From an uncultured Brachyspira sp. (lineage in GTDB: Bacteria; Spirochaetota; Brachyspiria; Brachyspirales; Brachyspiraceae): DNA of 34,966 bases. Of the stretch, positions 23,513 to 32,865 are shown piece by piece. A program made the translations under genes and the position numbers. The notes under the pieces were generated by a model. That model saw nothing but the letters and a program-made list of their open reading frames with translations. It was not told the origin of the DNA and did no database searches. Within the stretch, counting starts at the first letter, position 1. Each line of letters begins with the position of its first letter. The stretch lies in assembly GCA_944392715.1 (NCBI GenBank), contig CALXXQ010000043.1:1-34966 (forward strand), written 5' to 3'.

Positions 23513-25045
23513 ATGGCTTGGCATTGGTTTGATTGGATAGTCATAGGGCTATACTTCGTTGTGATGTTTTTAATAGGTATGTTCTTTGCTAGAAGAACTA
23601 AATCTACAGATGATTATTTCAAAGCTGGAGGAAGAGTACCTGCTTTAGTAACAGCTATGAGTATTTATGCTACAGCTTTATCATCTATTTCATTTATTGC
23701 TATACCAGCTTCTGTTTATAATAATAGCTGGCTTTTAGGTATGGCTCCATTGGGAATTATTTTAATGGTATTATGGGCTGCCTATACTTTTGTACCATTT
23801 TTTAGAAGAGTTAATGTTACAACTGCATATGAATATTTAGGAAAAAGATTTGATAATTCTTTTAGATTAGTGGGAAGTTTGACATTTATACTTTTCCATG
23901 TTGTAAGAATGGCAATAGTAATTTATCTTCCAACATTAGCTATACAGCAGGTACTTCCTACTCTTAATCCTGTTTTAATAACAGTTATTGTATCAGTATT
24001 CTGTGTTGCTTATACATCTATGGGAGGTATAGAAGCTGTATTATGGTCTGATGCTGTACAAACAGTTGTTCTTCTTTTAGGTGCTTTTTTAGTAATTATT
24101 GTAGGTTTTTCATCTGCTCCTGAAGGTTTGGTACAAAGCTTCAAACTTTTGGCTGATAATGGAAAAATTATAAGTGATGATTTCTTTACTTTTGATTTAA
24201 TGAAAACTAGTATATGGACTATAATAATAGGAGGATTTGTTAATTCTATTTATTCTTATGTAGGAAGCCAAGATATAGTTCAAAGATATGCTACAAATAA
24301 AGATGAAAATGAATCTAAAAAAAGTTTATTTATGAATGTTCCTTTACTTTGTACTAGTGTTGTAATATTTATAGGTATGGGTTCTGCTTTATATGTTTAT
24401 TTCAATTTTAAAACTCCTTTACCTGAAACAGTTAATGGTAATGCTATACTTCCTTATTTTGTTGTAAATGCTTTGCCTGTTGGTATTTCAGGATTAGTAA
24501 TAGCTGCTATATTTGCTGCTGCCCAGTCTACTGTATCATCTAGCTTGAATTCAGTTTCTACTTGTATGACTGCTGATATATTAGAGTATTTTAAACCTGG
24601 TATGGAAGATAAATCTAAATTAGCATTTGCAAGATTATCAAGCTGGATAGTTGGTATATTCAGTACATTACTTGCTATTTACTTTATATTTAATGGTCAA
24701 GGCGATATGTTTTTATATTTCCAAGCCATAACAGGTCTTTTGGGAGGTCCTATAGCTGCTGTATTCTTAGTAGGTATATTCTTTGATAAAATAGAAAGTA
24801 AAGCTGTATGGGTTGGATTTATACTTTCTGTTATAGTGGCATTTTATATAAGCGATCCTGCTGGAATGCTTACTAAACTTATACCTGGCTATGCTAAGCC
24901 AAAAATATTTGAGTTTATGATTTCATTTATAATAATAGGTGTAGGAGTTTTGGCTTCTTTCTTAGCTTCTTTTGCTTTTGGAAAACCATCTGCAGAAAAA
25001 ATAAAAGGCTTAACTTATTCTACTACAATTAAAAATAAAAAATAA
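23513..25045 (+). CDS. Sodium:solute symporter (SSS family), probable sialic acid importer
   Basis: This 510-residue inner-membrane protein has about thirteen hydrophobic segments and belongs to the SSS/SLC5 family. The opening (DWIVIGLYFVVMFLIGMFFARRTKSTDDYFKAGG) and AYTSMGGIEAVLWSDAVQTVV are family signatures. ALSSISFIAIPASVY falls in the second-helix region that forms the substrate and sodium sites in the sialic-acid symporter SiaT. The next gene encodes a NanM-like sialic acid mutarotase, which supports N-acetylneuraminate as the substrate. That is an inference, since SSS proteins carry many solutes. The start follows AGGAG. The operon has its own strong promoter and operator. Confidence 0.87.
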   Translation: MAWHWFDWIVIGLYFVVMFLIGMFFARRTKSTDDYFKAGGRVPALVTAMSIYATALSSISFIAIPASVYNNSWLLGMAPLGIILMVLWAAYTFVPFFRRVNVTTAYEYLGKRFDNSFRLVGSLTFILFHVVRMAIVIYLPTLAIQQVLPTLNPVLITVIVSVFCVAYTSMGGIEAVLWSDAVQTVVLLLGAFLVIIVGFSSAPEGLVQSFKLLADNGKIISDDFFTFDLMKTSIWTIIIGGFVNSIYSYVGSQDIVQRYATNKDENESKKSLFMNVPLLCTSVVIFIGMGSALYVYFNFKTPLPETVNGNAILPYFVVNALPVGISGLVIAAIFAAAQSTVSSSLNSVSTCMTADILEYFKPGMEDKSKLAFARLSSWIVGIFSTLLAIYFIFNGQGDMFLYFQAITGLLGGPIAAVFLVGIFFDKIESKAVWVGFILSVIVAFYISDPAGMLTKLIPGYAKPKIFEFMISFIIIGVGVLASFLASFAFGKPSAEKIKGLTYSTTIKNKK

Positions 25046-25061
25046 TTTATAAGGAATGTAT

Positions 25062-26225
25062 ATGAAAAAAATATTTTTAATGTTATTTACTATATTTTCT
25101 GTATTTATTATAGGCTGTTCAAATACTGTTTCAACTTCTAATGCAGCTAATGTACTTGATTCTAAAGTAGATAAAAAGATAGTTTGGGAGATGGGAGGAC
25201 ATTTACCTGCTCAGACAGGAATGGAAAAAAATATTGGTACTGCTGGATTATTATATGGCTCTTTACAAGACAAATATATAGTTGTTGGAGGAGGAGCTAA
25301 TTTTCCTGAAGAATCTGTACTTAATGGCGGAGCTAAAAGAACTTATTCTGATATTTATATGTTAGAAGATAAAAACGGAGTATTAGAAGTTATTGAACAT
25401 ATTAATTGGGAAAATGAAATAGGATACGGTGCTTCTATAACTGTTACAAATGGAATATATTATATAGGCGGTTCATCAAACCCTGAAGCTGATGATGATA
25501 TATTATTTATAACATTAAAAGATGGTAAATTAAATGTTGAAAAAATAGGTGATTTACCTTTCACATTGCAAAATGGCGTAGCTGTTTATAATGATAATAA
25601 ATTATATATTATTACAGGAAAGCAAGGCGGAAAGGGCAGCGATAAAGTTTATGAATATGATTTAACTACTAAAGAGGCAAAAGAATTAGCCCCTGTACCA
25701 GGACAAGCAAGCAGAACTCAGGCTGTTGCTCAATTATTGAATGGAAATATATATGTATTTAGCGGCGGAGATGCTACAGCTTATACTGACGGATATAAAT
25801 ATGATTTTGCGAATAATACTTGGGAACAAGTTGCTGATGTATCTATAAATGGAGGCGAAGGAATATCTTTGCTTGGTGCTGTATCAGTTAAACTTAATGA
25901 AACTGAAATGCTTGTTATAGGCGGATTTAATAAAGCTATTTATGATAATGCTGTTTATAATTTAGGAACTCTTCAAGGTACTGCTTTGGCTGGTTTCAGA
26001 CAAGGTTATTTTGGTGCTGATCCTTATGAATTTAATTGGAACAGCAATATACTAATTTATAACTGCGAATCTAATACTTGGAAAACAATAGGGGAGGTTC
26101 CTTTTGATGCTCCTTGCGGAGAAGGTTTGATATTAATAGGAAATAAAATATATTCTATTAATGGAGAAATAAAACCTGGTATTAGAACTGATAAAATGTA
26201 TGTAGGTACAATTCTAGCTAAATAA
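25062..26225 (+). CDS. nanM: NanM-like cyclically permuted kelch mutarotase lipoprotein (N-acetylneuraminate epimerase family)
   Basis: NanM-type enzymes convert the alpha anomer of sialic acid, released by sialidases, to the beta form. I start at 25062, where AAGGA is correctly spaced; the ATG at 25056 is too close. A lipobox FIIGCSNT puts the protein on a membrane anchor outside the cytoplasm. The remaining part of the 387-residue protein holds kelch repeats such as KYIVVGGGANFP, GIYYIGGSS, KLYIITGKQGG and NIYVFSGGDA. In E. coli NanM the GGAGF-type block is near the C-terminus. Here the equivalent GGGANFPEES block is N-terminal, as in the known cyclically permuted mutarotase family. The C-terminal NGEIKPGIRTD is conserved. 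It lies 16 bp after the symporter gene. Confidence 0.86.
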   Translation: MKKIFLMLFTIFSVFIIGCSNTVSTSNAANVLDSKVDKKIVWEMGGHLPAQTGMEKNIGTAGLLYGSLQDKYIVVGGGANFPEESVLNGGAKRTYSDIYMLEDKNGVLEVIEHINWENEIGYGASITVTNGIYYIGGSSNPEADDDILFITLKDGKLNVEKIGDLPFTLQNGVAVYNDNKLYIITGKQGGKGSDKVYEYDLTTKEAKELAPVPGQASRTQAVAQLLNGNIYVFSGGDATAYTDGYKYDFANNTWEQVADVSINGGEGISLLGAVSVKLNETEMLVIGGFNKAIYDNAVYNLGTLQGTALAGFRQGYFGADPYEFNWNSNILIYNCESNTWKTIGEVPFDAPCGEGLILIGNKIYSINGEIKPGIRTDKMYVGTILAK

Positions 26226-26261
26226 AGACATATTCCAACTAAAAAGTTTTCCATAAATAGG

Positions 26262-26293
26262 GGCTTACTTAATAAATTAAGTAAGCCTTTATT
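26262..26293 (+). terminator. Rho-independent terminator between nanM and the DUF3343 gene
   Basis: A 12-bp perfect inverted repeat (26262-26273 with 26276-26287, arm GGCTTACTTAAT) is followed by TTTATTATT. It lies between convergent genes. The T-rich tail favours the plus strand (nanM operon). Confidence 0.85.
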
Positions 26294-26294
26294 A

Positions 26295-26513
26295 TTATTC
26301 CATTTCTTTAATAGTTACCATTAATCCTGCTTTTTCCAACAAATGTATAATTTCTTCTGTTTTATCTTTATCCATATCTATGGCCATATTGCATACTCCA
26401 AAAACAGGTTCAGGAGCAGGACGAACTACAACTTCTATTCCGGCATCTAATAAAATTTTTTCAGCCTTAATTAAATCCCTTGGTGTTTGTAAATAGCAAA
26501 AAGTTTTTGACAT
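26295..26513 (-). CDS. DUF3343 small putative Se/S carrier protein
   Basis: This is a 72-residue protein of the DUF3343 family. The pattern is typical: a short alpha/beta domain (FCYLQTPRDLIKAEKILLDAGIEVVVRPAP) and a conserved cysteine in EPVFGVCNMAID near residue 41. DUF3343 members are found beside YedF and a class V aminotransferase in genomes with selenium metabolism and are thought to carry selenium or sulfur. It begins 2 bp after the stop of the cysteine-desulfurase-like gene and is last in the yedF operon. Confidence 0.85.
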   Translation of the reverse strand: MSKTFCYLQTPRDLIKAEKILLDAGIEVVVRPAPEPVFGVCNMAIDMDKDKTEEIIHLLEKAGLMVTIKEME

Positions 26514-26515
26514 AA

Positions 26516-27631
26516 TTATTTCCCCAATACATTTATTAAATATTCTAAATCTTTTTTTGTTGTATATGGCGAAAAAGAAAATCTTATAGCACCTTTATCA
26601 TTTTTATAAAAATTATGTGCTAAAAATGAGCAATGAAATCCGTATCTGCATTCTATATTATAATCTTTATATAGATTATGAGCCATATCAGACATGCTGA
26701 TATCATTATTAATAGTTTTTATTGAAAATAAAAATCCTTGAGTATTGATATCTTTTGACCATATAACTTTATATTTATTCATAGATTCTATTTTTTCTAT
26801 TGTATTAACTACATCATTAATGTCTATATTCCATTTAGGTCTGTTTTTTAAAGCTGCCAATAATCCTATTATTCCTACAGTATTTGGAGTACCATGTTCA
26901 TATATTTCAGGTACACTATAAGGAGTTTCATATCCATCACCAAAACCTCCTCCAAAATAAGCAGGCATTAATTTATCTGGATTTTTCACATAAAAACCTC
27001 CAGTACCAGCTGGTCCTAGAAGTCCTTTATGTCCTGTGAAAGCTATAAAATCTATATTCCAATCATCTGCTTTTATATTATGTATGCCAATAGTTTGCGT
27101 AACATCTACAAACAAAGGTATTTCTCCTATAGTTTGTTTTATTTTTTCTATAGGCTGCATAACTCCGCTTATATTGCTTTCCATATTAATAATCACTAAT
27201 GATATTTTTTCTTTTTTCACTATATCAGAAAGAGCATTTATATCTACTATTCCATTCTCTAAAGAAGGTATAATACTATATTTCACATTTTTCTTTTTAC
27301 TTAATTGGTGTATTGGTCTAAGTACAGCATTATGCTCTAATGCTGATATTAATACTTGGCAGTTATTTAAATCAAGCCCTATTAGTATATCATTTATAGC
27401 TCTTGTGGCTCCTGATGTAAATATCATATTAGAATCATTTTTTGTACCAAGAAATTGATTAGCTAATAATGTACGGCATTCTTCTATTTTCTGAGTTGTC
27501 TCTTTACCTCTTATTGTATTTACTCTGCCGTAAGTACCTCCTATATTCATTAAAAAATTATACATTTCTTCTGCAACTTCTTTAGGTTTTGGAAAACTAG
27601 TTGTAGAGTTATCGAAATAATAATTTTTCAT
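26516..27631 (-). CDS. Class V aminotransferase, cysteine desulfurase / selenocysteine lyase-like (EF2568 type)
   Basis: This is a 371-residue PLP enzyme of the NifS/Csd fold. It opens with YYFDNSTTSFPKPKEV, and the PLP lysine is Lys202 in FTGHKGLLGPAGTGG. A candidate catalytic cysteine is Cys334 in YGFHCSFLAH. The block GGTYGRVNTIRGKET is typical of the EF2568 subgroup (TIGR01977), which is often found with YedF and DUF3343. The expected reaction is removal of sulfur or selenium from cysteine or selenocysteine to give a protein-bound persulfide or selenide. It sits between yedF (26 bp upstream) and the DUF3343 gene (2 bp downstream), so the three proteins probably form a relay. Confidence 0.9.
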   Translation of the reverse strand: MKNYYFDNSTTSFPKPKEVAEEMYNFLMNIGGTYGRVNTIRGKETTQKIEECRTLLANQFLGTKNDSNMIFTSGATRAINDILIGLDLNNCQVLISALEHNAVLRPIHQLSKKKNVKYSIIPSLENGIVDINALSDIVKKEKISLVIINMESNISGVMQPIEKIKQTIGEIPLFVDVTQTIGIHNIKADDWNIDFIAFTGHKGLLGPAGTGGFYVKNPDKLMPAYFGGGFGDGYETPYSVPEIYEHGTPNTVGIIGLLAALKNRPKWNIDINDVVNTIEKIESMNKYKVIWSKDINTQGFLFSIKTINNDISMSDMAHNLYKDYNIECRYGFHCSFLAHNFYKNDKGAIRFSFSPYTTKKDLEYLINVLGK

Positions 27632-27657
27632 ATAGCAGTTTATTCATTATAAATTTT

Positions 27658-28233
27658 TTATGCTCTTATAACAGCAGAAGCATTTGCCATAGCTTCTATA
27701 ATTCCAAGCATATTGGTTTGTTCTTCTACCTTTATGTCTTTTAATTCATAGAATTTCACACAAGTACCGCAGAAAAATATTTTTATGCCTGCATCTCTTA
27801 ATTCCTGTAATAATGTTTTATAAGGCTCTTCAACACCTAAATAAACCCCGCCATTATAACAGTATAAAGCTTCTGGTTTTGGATTTGAATCTTTTAATGC
27901 CCCTAAAAATGCTTTTAAAAGCAATTCACCAAGCTCATCATTTCCTTGTCCCATAGCTTTTTTATCAACAACAGCAATAACAGGACCTGAAGATTTTTCT
28001 CTATTAGAATCATTTGAAGATGATAAATCTTTATTTTTAATAATTTTAAAATTTAATCCTTCATTGCTATATGTTATACAATTATTATTTAAAAAATCTG
28101 TAATATTGTGAAATGCTACTTCATCATCTATTAAAACTTCTATTTCTTCATTCAAAGCAGCATTTGTTATTGCAGTTTTAGTTAGAATTAATGGTTTTGG
28201 ACAAGGTATTCCTCTTGCATCTACTGTTTTCAT
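27658..28233 (-). CDS. yedF: Selenium metabolism protein YedF (TusA-like plus DsrE-like domains)
   Basis: This is a 191-residue two-domain protein. Residues 1-75 form a TusA/SirA-like domain with the sulfur-carrier motif IPCPKP (Cys11). After a serine-rich linker near 80-95, a DsrE/DsrF-like domain follows with VAVVDKKAMGQGNDELGELLLKAF and the cysteine pair FFCGTC near residues 155-160. This fits YedF as defined by TIGR03527, a family linked to selenium use. It begins the operon yedF, desulfurase-like, DUF3343 and has its own strong promoter. No selA, selB, selC or selD is visible in the window. Confidence 0.92.
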   Translation of the reverse strand: MKTVDARGIPCPKPLILTKTAITNAALNEEIEVLIDDEVAFHNITDFLNNNCITYSNEGLNFKIIKNKDLSSSNDSNREKSSGPVIAVVDKKAMGQGNDELGELLLKAFLGALKDSNPKPEALYCYNGGVYLGVEEPYKTLLQELRDAGIKIFFCGTCVKFYELKDIKVEEQTNMLGIIEAMANASAVIRA

Positions 28234-28264
28234 TTTTACTTCCTTAAATAAATTTGTAATGATA

Positions 28265-28293
28265 ATAATATATTAAAAAATATTTATTGTCAA
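28265..28293 (-). promoter_or_regulatory. Predicted sigma-70 promoter of the yedF operon
   Basis: On the minus strand, TTGACA (28293-28288) and TATTAT (28270-28265) are separated by 17 bp. The predicted start is about 25 bases before the yedF ATG at 28233. It separates yedF from the upstream receptor/cvpA operon. Confidence 0.75.
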
Positions 28294-28323
28294 TTATATG
28301 CTATATAATAACATAATAAATAA

Positions 28324-28809
28324 CTATGAATACATCAGATAAACTATATAATTATCATTTATAAATGATGAGAAAATATTTTTAAATATAGAAAATATAT
28401 AATTTATGATAATTGATTTAGAAAAAATATCATTATATTCTGGTGTTAAATACATAATTAAATTTATTATTAGATAAATAATAGCGCCAGCAGCAAATAC
28501 TAATGCAGCAGCACATGCTAGTCTATCTATCCAAGATAAATAAATTATTTTTAAAATATCTTTTATGCTTTTTTCTACTTTTGAAAGTATTATTCTTGTA
28601 ATAGAATATATTGCTATTAATGATATAACTTTTAGTATAATAGAATGTCCAAAGTATTTAGATAGATGATTATATATTAAAGGAGCTATTACAAATGTTA
28701 TTATTATTGCTATTATAGGTGTAATAATAGATATTAAACCCTTGTATAAACCATATAAAAAAGCAGCTGTTAATATTACAATTAATAATATATCAATACT
28801 ATTAAACAT
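28324..28809 (-). CDS. cvpA: CvpA-family membrane protein
   Basis: This 161-residue protein has about four hydrophobic segments. The N-terminal IDILLIVILTAAFLYGLYKGLISIITPIIAI is the typical CvpA opening. CvpA was first linked to colicin V production and is now associated with envelope integrity; its exact activity is unknown. Its start codon shares one base with the stop of the upstream receptor gene (TAATG), so it is translationally coupled to it. That coupling suggests a functional link to the two receptor-like proteins, which is unusual for this family. Confidence 0.82.
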   Translation of the reverse strand: MFNSIDILLIVILTAAFLYGLYKGLISIITPIIAIIITFVIAPLIYNHLSKYFGHSIILKVISLIAIYSITRIILSKVEKSIKDILKIIYLSWIDRLACAAALVFAAGAIIYLIINLIMYLTPEYNDIFSKSIIINYIFSIFKNIFSSFINDNYIVYLMYS

Positions 28810-30764
28810 TATGATTTCTTTAATAAAGCTATCACAGGTGCGAATGTGAAACTGCTTTTCTTTTTATGTGTATTAATAATATTTGATAAAGCCTCTATAT
28901 CAGTATGGGAGAAGGAAGAATAGCTTCCTATCTTTTTAGTAATATCATTAAGTTCATCTTTTGCTTTTATTATATTATTAAAATTATTGAAAATTTTATA
29001 TACATCTTGGTTTTGATATTCTATTTTTGCATTTAAGTTATTTTGAACTTCAAGCATAGCGGCTACATTTTCTTTTATTGATAATACTATTAAATTTTGA
29101 TTTACCAATATATTAGACATAACCTCATTATACTGCTCTAAAGATTTGAAATGACTTAACTTTTTAGAATCTGTGCTTATATTATTTTCTATCTCTTCAA
29201 TAAATTTATCAAAAGCTTCTGATATTCTGCTGATTTCTTTTGAAATAATTTTACATCTGTCTTTTATATAAAAAGATGAATTTTCTATTACAACAAGTCC
29301 CGCAAATATGTCAGTAAGCATTCTTTCTATTGAATCTGTACCTTTAGATATTTCAAAAGATAAAGTACCTATTTCTTTTGCTACTACAGAAAAACTTTTT
29401 CCAAAAAATCCTGCTTTAGATGCCTGAATACCTGCATTTATAGATAGAAGATTAGTTTTATTTGTAATAGATTTAATATATTCTATAGTATTATATATGG
29501 ATTCAGTGATACTATTAACATCTTTAAATTGATTTGCTGATTCCATTATTGTATTTAAAAATTTGCTCGATGTTTCCTGCAAACTTTCTTTTATAATTCT
29601 AAGTTCATTTTTCAAAGACAATATTTGTTCATTAGAGAAATCAGATTCTTTCATATTGGAAATTGTTTGATTTAATACTCTAAAATGATCCTGCATTTGA
29701 GATTTATATTTATCAAAGAATGTAAATATTGTGTTTGTATATTTTAAACCGTCTTTGATTAAATTTTTCTTACTATTTTTTGCTTCTATTAAACTGTCAT
29801 TAGCTGCCAATATAGAATCTATTTTAGAATTAATAATATTATATGCATCTTTTGTTTCTTTATCTATTTCAAATACAAACATAGATGTATCCATTAAATT
29901 TTTATCTATAATATTTAATTCTTCTGAAATTTTATCTATATTTGTTAAAGTTTTAAGATTGAGATGAAGTTTATTATTTAATATACTTTCTTTTTTTATC
30001 GAATCAAGTGCATTTTTAGCAAATGATGAGAATATAGATATTGATCTGAATGATGATGAAATTACAATAGCAAGTCCTATTTTATCAAAATCCATATTAT
30101 TTGAAGAAGTGCCGTCCATATATAAATATCTTATTATTAATGATAAAGCTATACTTATTGCTATTGTCATAGCAATATTACCTCTGAAAGTATAATTCAT
30201 TATCATATCAGTTACTATTGATATGAACATAACAAAAAATATAAATAGTATAATATAATTTTTTAATGCGAAATAAAATCCTGTAGGTCTTATAAAATAA
30301 GATGAACTTGATAAATCATAATAGTTAATTGAGCTTGTAAAGAATTTATGCGGATATACACTGCTTACTATTATAAGTGCTATTGATAATATTAGTCCTA
30401 TAATGAATACTGTATTATTTAAATTAATTAAATTTTTTGTTTTTGATATGAAGCTTTTAGTATTTATAGGCATTAACATTACAGCAACAAGTATCAGTAT
30501 ATTATTGGCTAAATACAAATTCAAAGCTAAATTTTTATTTATTCCATATAATTCTAAAAATAATATAATAAGAGATATTATATTATAAAATAATATAAAC
30601 GCCAATGTAACAGAAACTGTAATATATATTATTTTCTTTGTTTTGATAGATAATAATAAATACAGCATAATAAATACTGACATTAAAGAAATACCAATAA
30701 TAGGCACTAATAATTTTACTACAGTTATATTATAACCATATATTAAATTTGAAAATATATCCAT
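28809..30764 (-). CDS. Multi-span membrane receptor with degenerate MCP signalling domain (copy 2)
   Basis: This is a 651-residue protein. The first 250 or so residues hold about seven hydrophobic segments. No periplasmic ligand domain between two helices and no HAMP domain is evident, unlike classical chemoreceptors. The rest is helical coiled coil with a recognisable but altered MCP hairpin near residues 440-475: NLLSINAGIQASKAG followed by FSVVAKEIGTLS. The usual motif is NLLALNAAIEAARAG...GFAVVADEVR. The conserved glutamate in the tip is glutamine here. It is a paralogue of the next protein (30779-32713) and lies 14 bp downstream of it. A role in chemotaxis is likely, given cheA nearby, but coupling to CheA/CheW cannot be assumed. 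Confidence 0.82.
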   Translation of the reverse strand: MDIFSNLIYGYNITVVKLLVPIIGISLMSVFIMLYLLLSIKTKKIIYITVSVTLAFILFYNIISLIILFLELYGINKNLALNLYLANNILILVAVMLMPINTKSFISKTKNLINLNNTVFIIGLILSIALIIVSSVYPHKFFTSSINYYDLSSSSYFIRPTGFYFALKNYIILFIFFVMFISIVTDMIMNYTFRGNIAMTIAISIALSLIIRYLYMDGTSSNNMDFDKIGLAIVISSSFRSISIFSSFAKNALDSIKKESILNNKLHLNLKTLTNIDKISEELNIIDKNLMDTSMFVFEIDKETKDAYNIINSKIDSILAANDSLIEAKNSKKNLIKDGLKYTNTIFTFFDKYKSQMQDHFRVLNQTISNMKESDFSNEQILSLKNELRIIKESLQETSSKFLNTIMESANQFKDVNSITESIYNTIEYIKSITNKTNLLSINAGIQASKAGFFGKSFSVVAKEIGTLSFEISKGTDSIERMLTDIFAGLVVIENSSFYIKDRCKIISKEISRISEAFDKFIEEIENNISTDSKKLSHFKSLEQYNEVMSNILVNQNLIVLSIKENVAAMLEVQNNLNAKIEYQNQDVYKIFNNFNNIIKAKDELNDITKKIGSYSSFSHTDIEALSNIINTHKKKSSFTFAPVIALLKKS

Positions 30765-30778
30765 ACATATTCCTCTTA

Positions 30779-32713
30779 TTACATAACTTTAGAATATTCA
30801 TCTACTTTGCTTTCTAAATCATTAGCATATTCCATAAATTTTTTCATTTCAGCATCAAGTTTATTAGTTATAGCCTCTAAATCATCAGAAGTAGCAAGAA
30901 GTTTATTCATATCTCTCATCAAACTTTTTACCTCTATATTTTCTATTGATGCTTTTTCAGATATGTCTATTATATAGTCATTGATTTCTTCTACTTTATT
31001 TTTAATATTCAAAAAGTCATTTTCTTCATTAATTATTATATTAGTCATATTTGAAATAGAATTATGCATTTTATCAGTACTTTTAATGATATTCATATTA
31101 TAATCATTTTGTTTTTCCATATTTTTATTAAATTTACTTACTCTTTCATAATGATTTGAAACTTCTTCTGCTAATGAGAATATATTATTATTAATATTAT
31201 TTCTAGAATAGTTAAATTTTTTGAAAATCTCTTCTATTTGGAATAATAAATCCTGCATTCTATTAGTTGCCTGAGAAGTTTCGCTTACCAATTCTGTAAC
31301 TTCTTTGGATACAACTAAAAAGTTATTATGCCATTCCCCTGCTTTTGATGCTTGTATACTAGAATTGATAGCAAGAGTTTTAGTTTTATCTGACATATTT
31401 GTCATAAATGATATAATTCTATTAATTTGAAAGCTCAATTGGCTGAAGCTTTCAGATTTACTAAATTCTTTAGCAAAATTAATTTTTTCATTTTCTAATT
31501 TATTTTGGAAATCTTCAAACATATTAACTATATTTCTGCTTTCAGACTGCAAACCATATATTTTTTCAATAGACTCCTGTAATTTAACATTAGATTCTTC
31601 TAAAGTCTTCTTTTGTAATTCTACAGAAGCCTGCAAATTAGGATATGTTTCTATTAATTCATTTATTTTTTCTATATTTATTTTTCCATCATTTATTTGG
31701 AAATTTTCTATAGTTATAAATTCATTTGTATAATCTATAACTTTATTAATATCAGTTTTCAAATTATTAATAGTAGAGTATGTATTTTCTACTTTACTTA
31801 CCAATTCATTAACAGAATCTGAAAAGTTTTGTTTTAATTCAGATAATTTTTCAGAAGTATTAATTGCTGTATTGATTATTATAGAGTCCTGTGCCTTTAT
31901 ACTTTCTAAGTCATAGGACTGTGTTGTTTTTCTATGTACAGCAGATATAAACCTGCTTACTGATGAATGTATCATCACTATATTAAATATTGCATATACT
32001 AATGTAGTTCTTGTAAATGTAACATTATTAAAAATTAAAAAATCGCTTGAATATTTTGTATATATTGATATTCCATTAAAATCATCAAAAAATGCCAAAG
32101 ATATTAGAGATATTAATATTAATAAGGTTATATTTCCTTTAATGTTTTTATTAACTGTCATTTCATATATTAATGCGCATACTATAATAAAACTATAAAT
32201 TGTAAAAATAAAATCTCTAAATATATATGCTGCTCCCAATTCTCCTCTACTTTTTATACTGTATCTCATAGTTTCATTCAATGTTGTCATTTGATCATTT
32301 GTAGATATGAAAAGCTGAGGATATAATAATGCTATAGCTGATAATAATATAAATATAAATACTGCTAGTATATATAATTTATCTAATATAAAATGAAATC
32401 TTTCGCTTAATGTCAGTTTATTTCGTATATAGACCAGCCATGGTATTATGGTTAAAGAAAATGCTAATTGTTCAAATTTATATAGATTTAGAGCTAATTT
32501 ATTATTTGGAACATATAATGAACTTATAATATTTACTGTTTCCATTGCAGAGAATATAAAACATAAAAATCCCAATGATAATATAATAGCCTGAGTTTCT
32601 TCGTATAATTGAAAATATATATAAGCATATAATATTATACCAACTATAGATATAATTGTAGATATAACTGGAATTCCCAATTCTAATGTTAAAAGAGAAA
32701 AATTGTAATTCAT
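30779..32713 (-). CDS. Multi-span membrane receptor with degenerate MCP signalling domain (copy 1)
   Basis: This 644-residue protein has the same layout as its neighbour: about seven membrane segments in the first 250 residues, then a long coiled-coil cytoplasmic domain. The MCP hairpin is more eroded. Near residues 440-470 it reads KTLAINSSIQASKAG followed by FLVVSKEVTELVSETS. The glycine-rich stretch between the arms is replaced by EWHNN. No HAMP domain is visible. It is the first gene of the operon copy 1, copy 2, cvpA. Both receptors have glutamine where canonical receptors have the conserved tip glutamate. This suggests a divergent receptor pair rather than random decay. Confidence 0.82.
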   Translation of the reverse strand: MNYNFSLLTLELGIPVISTIISIVGIILYAYIYFQLYEETQAIILSLGFLCFIFSAMETVNIISSLYVPNNKLALNLYKFEQLAFSLTIIPWLVYIRNKLTLSERFHFILDKLYILAVFIFILLSAIALLYPQLFISTNDQMTTLNETMRYSIKSRGELGAAYIFRDFIFTIYSFIIVCALIYEMTVNKNIKGNITLLILISLISLAFFDDFNGISIYTKYSSDFLIFNNVTFTRTTLVYAIFNIVMIHSSVSRFISAVHRKTTQSYDLESIKAQDSIIINTAINTSEKLSELKQNFSDSVNELVSKVENTYSTINNLKTDINKVIDYTNEFITIENFQINDGKINIEKINELIETYPNLQASVELQKKTLEESNVKLQESIEKIYGLQSESRNIVNMFEDFQNKLENEKINFAKEFSKSESFSQLSFQINRIISFMTNMSDKTKTLAINSSIQASKAGEWHNNFLVVSKEVTELVSETSQATNRMQDLLFQIEEIFKKFNYSRNNINNNIFSLAEEVSNHYERVSKFNKNMEKQNDYNMNIIKSTDKMHNSISNMTNIIINEENDFLNIKNKVEEINDYIIDISEKASIENIEVKSLMRDMNKLLATSDDLEAITNKLDAEMKKFMEYANDLESKVDEYSKVM

Positions 32714-32865
32714 AAATCCTCTATAAAAAATATTTGCATATTATAAATTAATTTCAATATTTATAAAGCATAAAAAAATAAAAATCAACTAAAAAATAAA
32801 GTATCGTTTATATAATCGGAATTAATCTATTAACTATTTACTACTGCATTTTATTTTTTATATTG

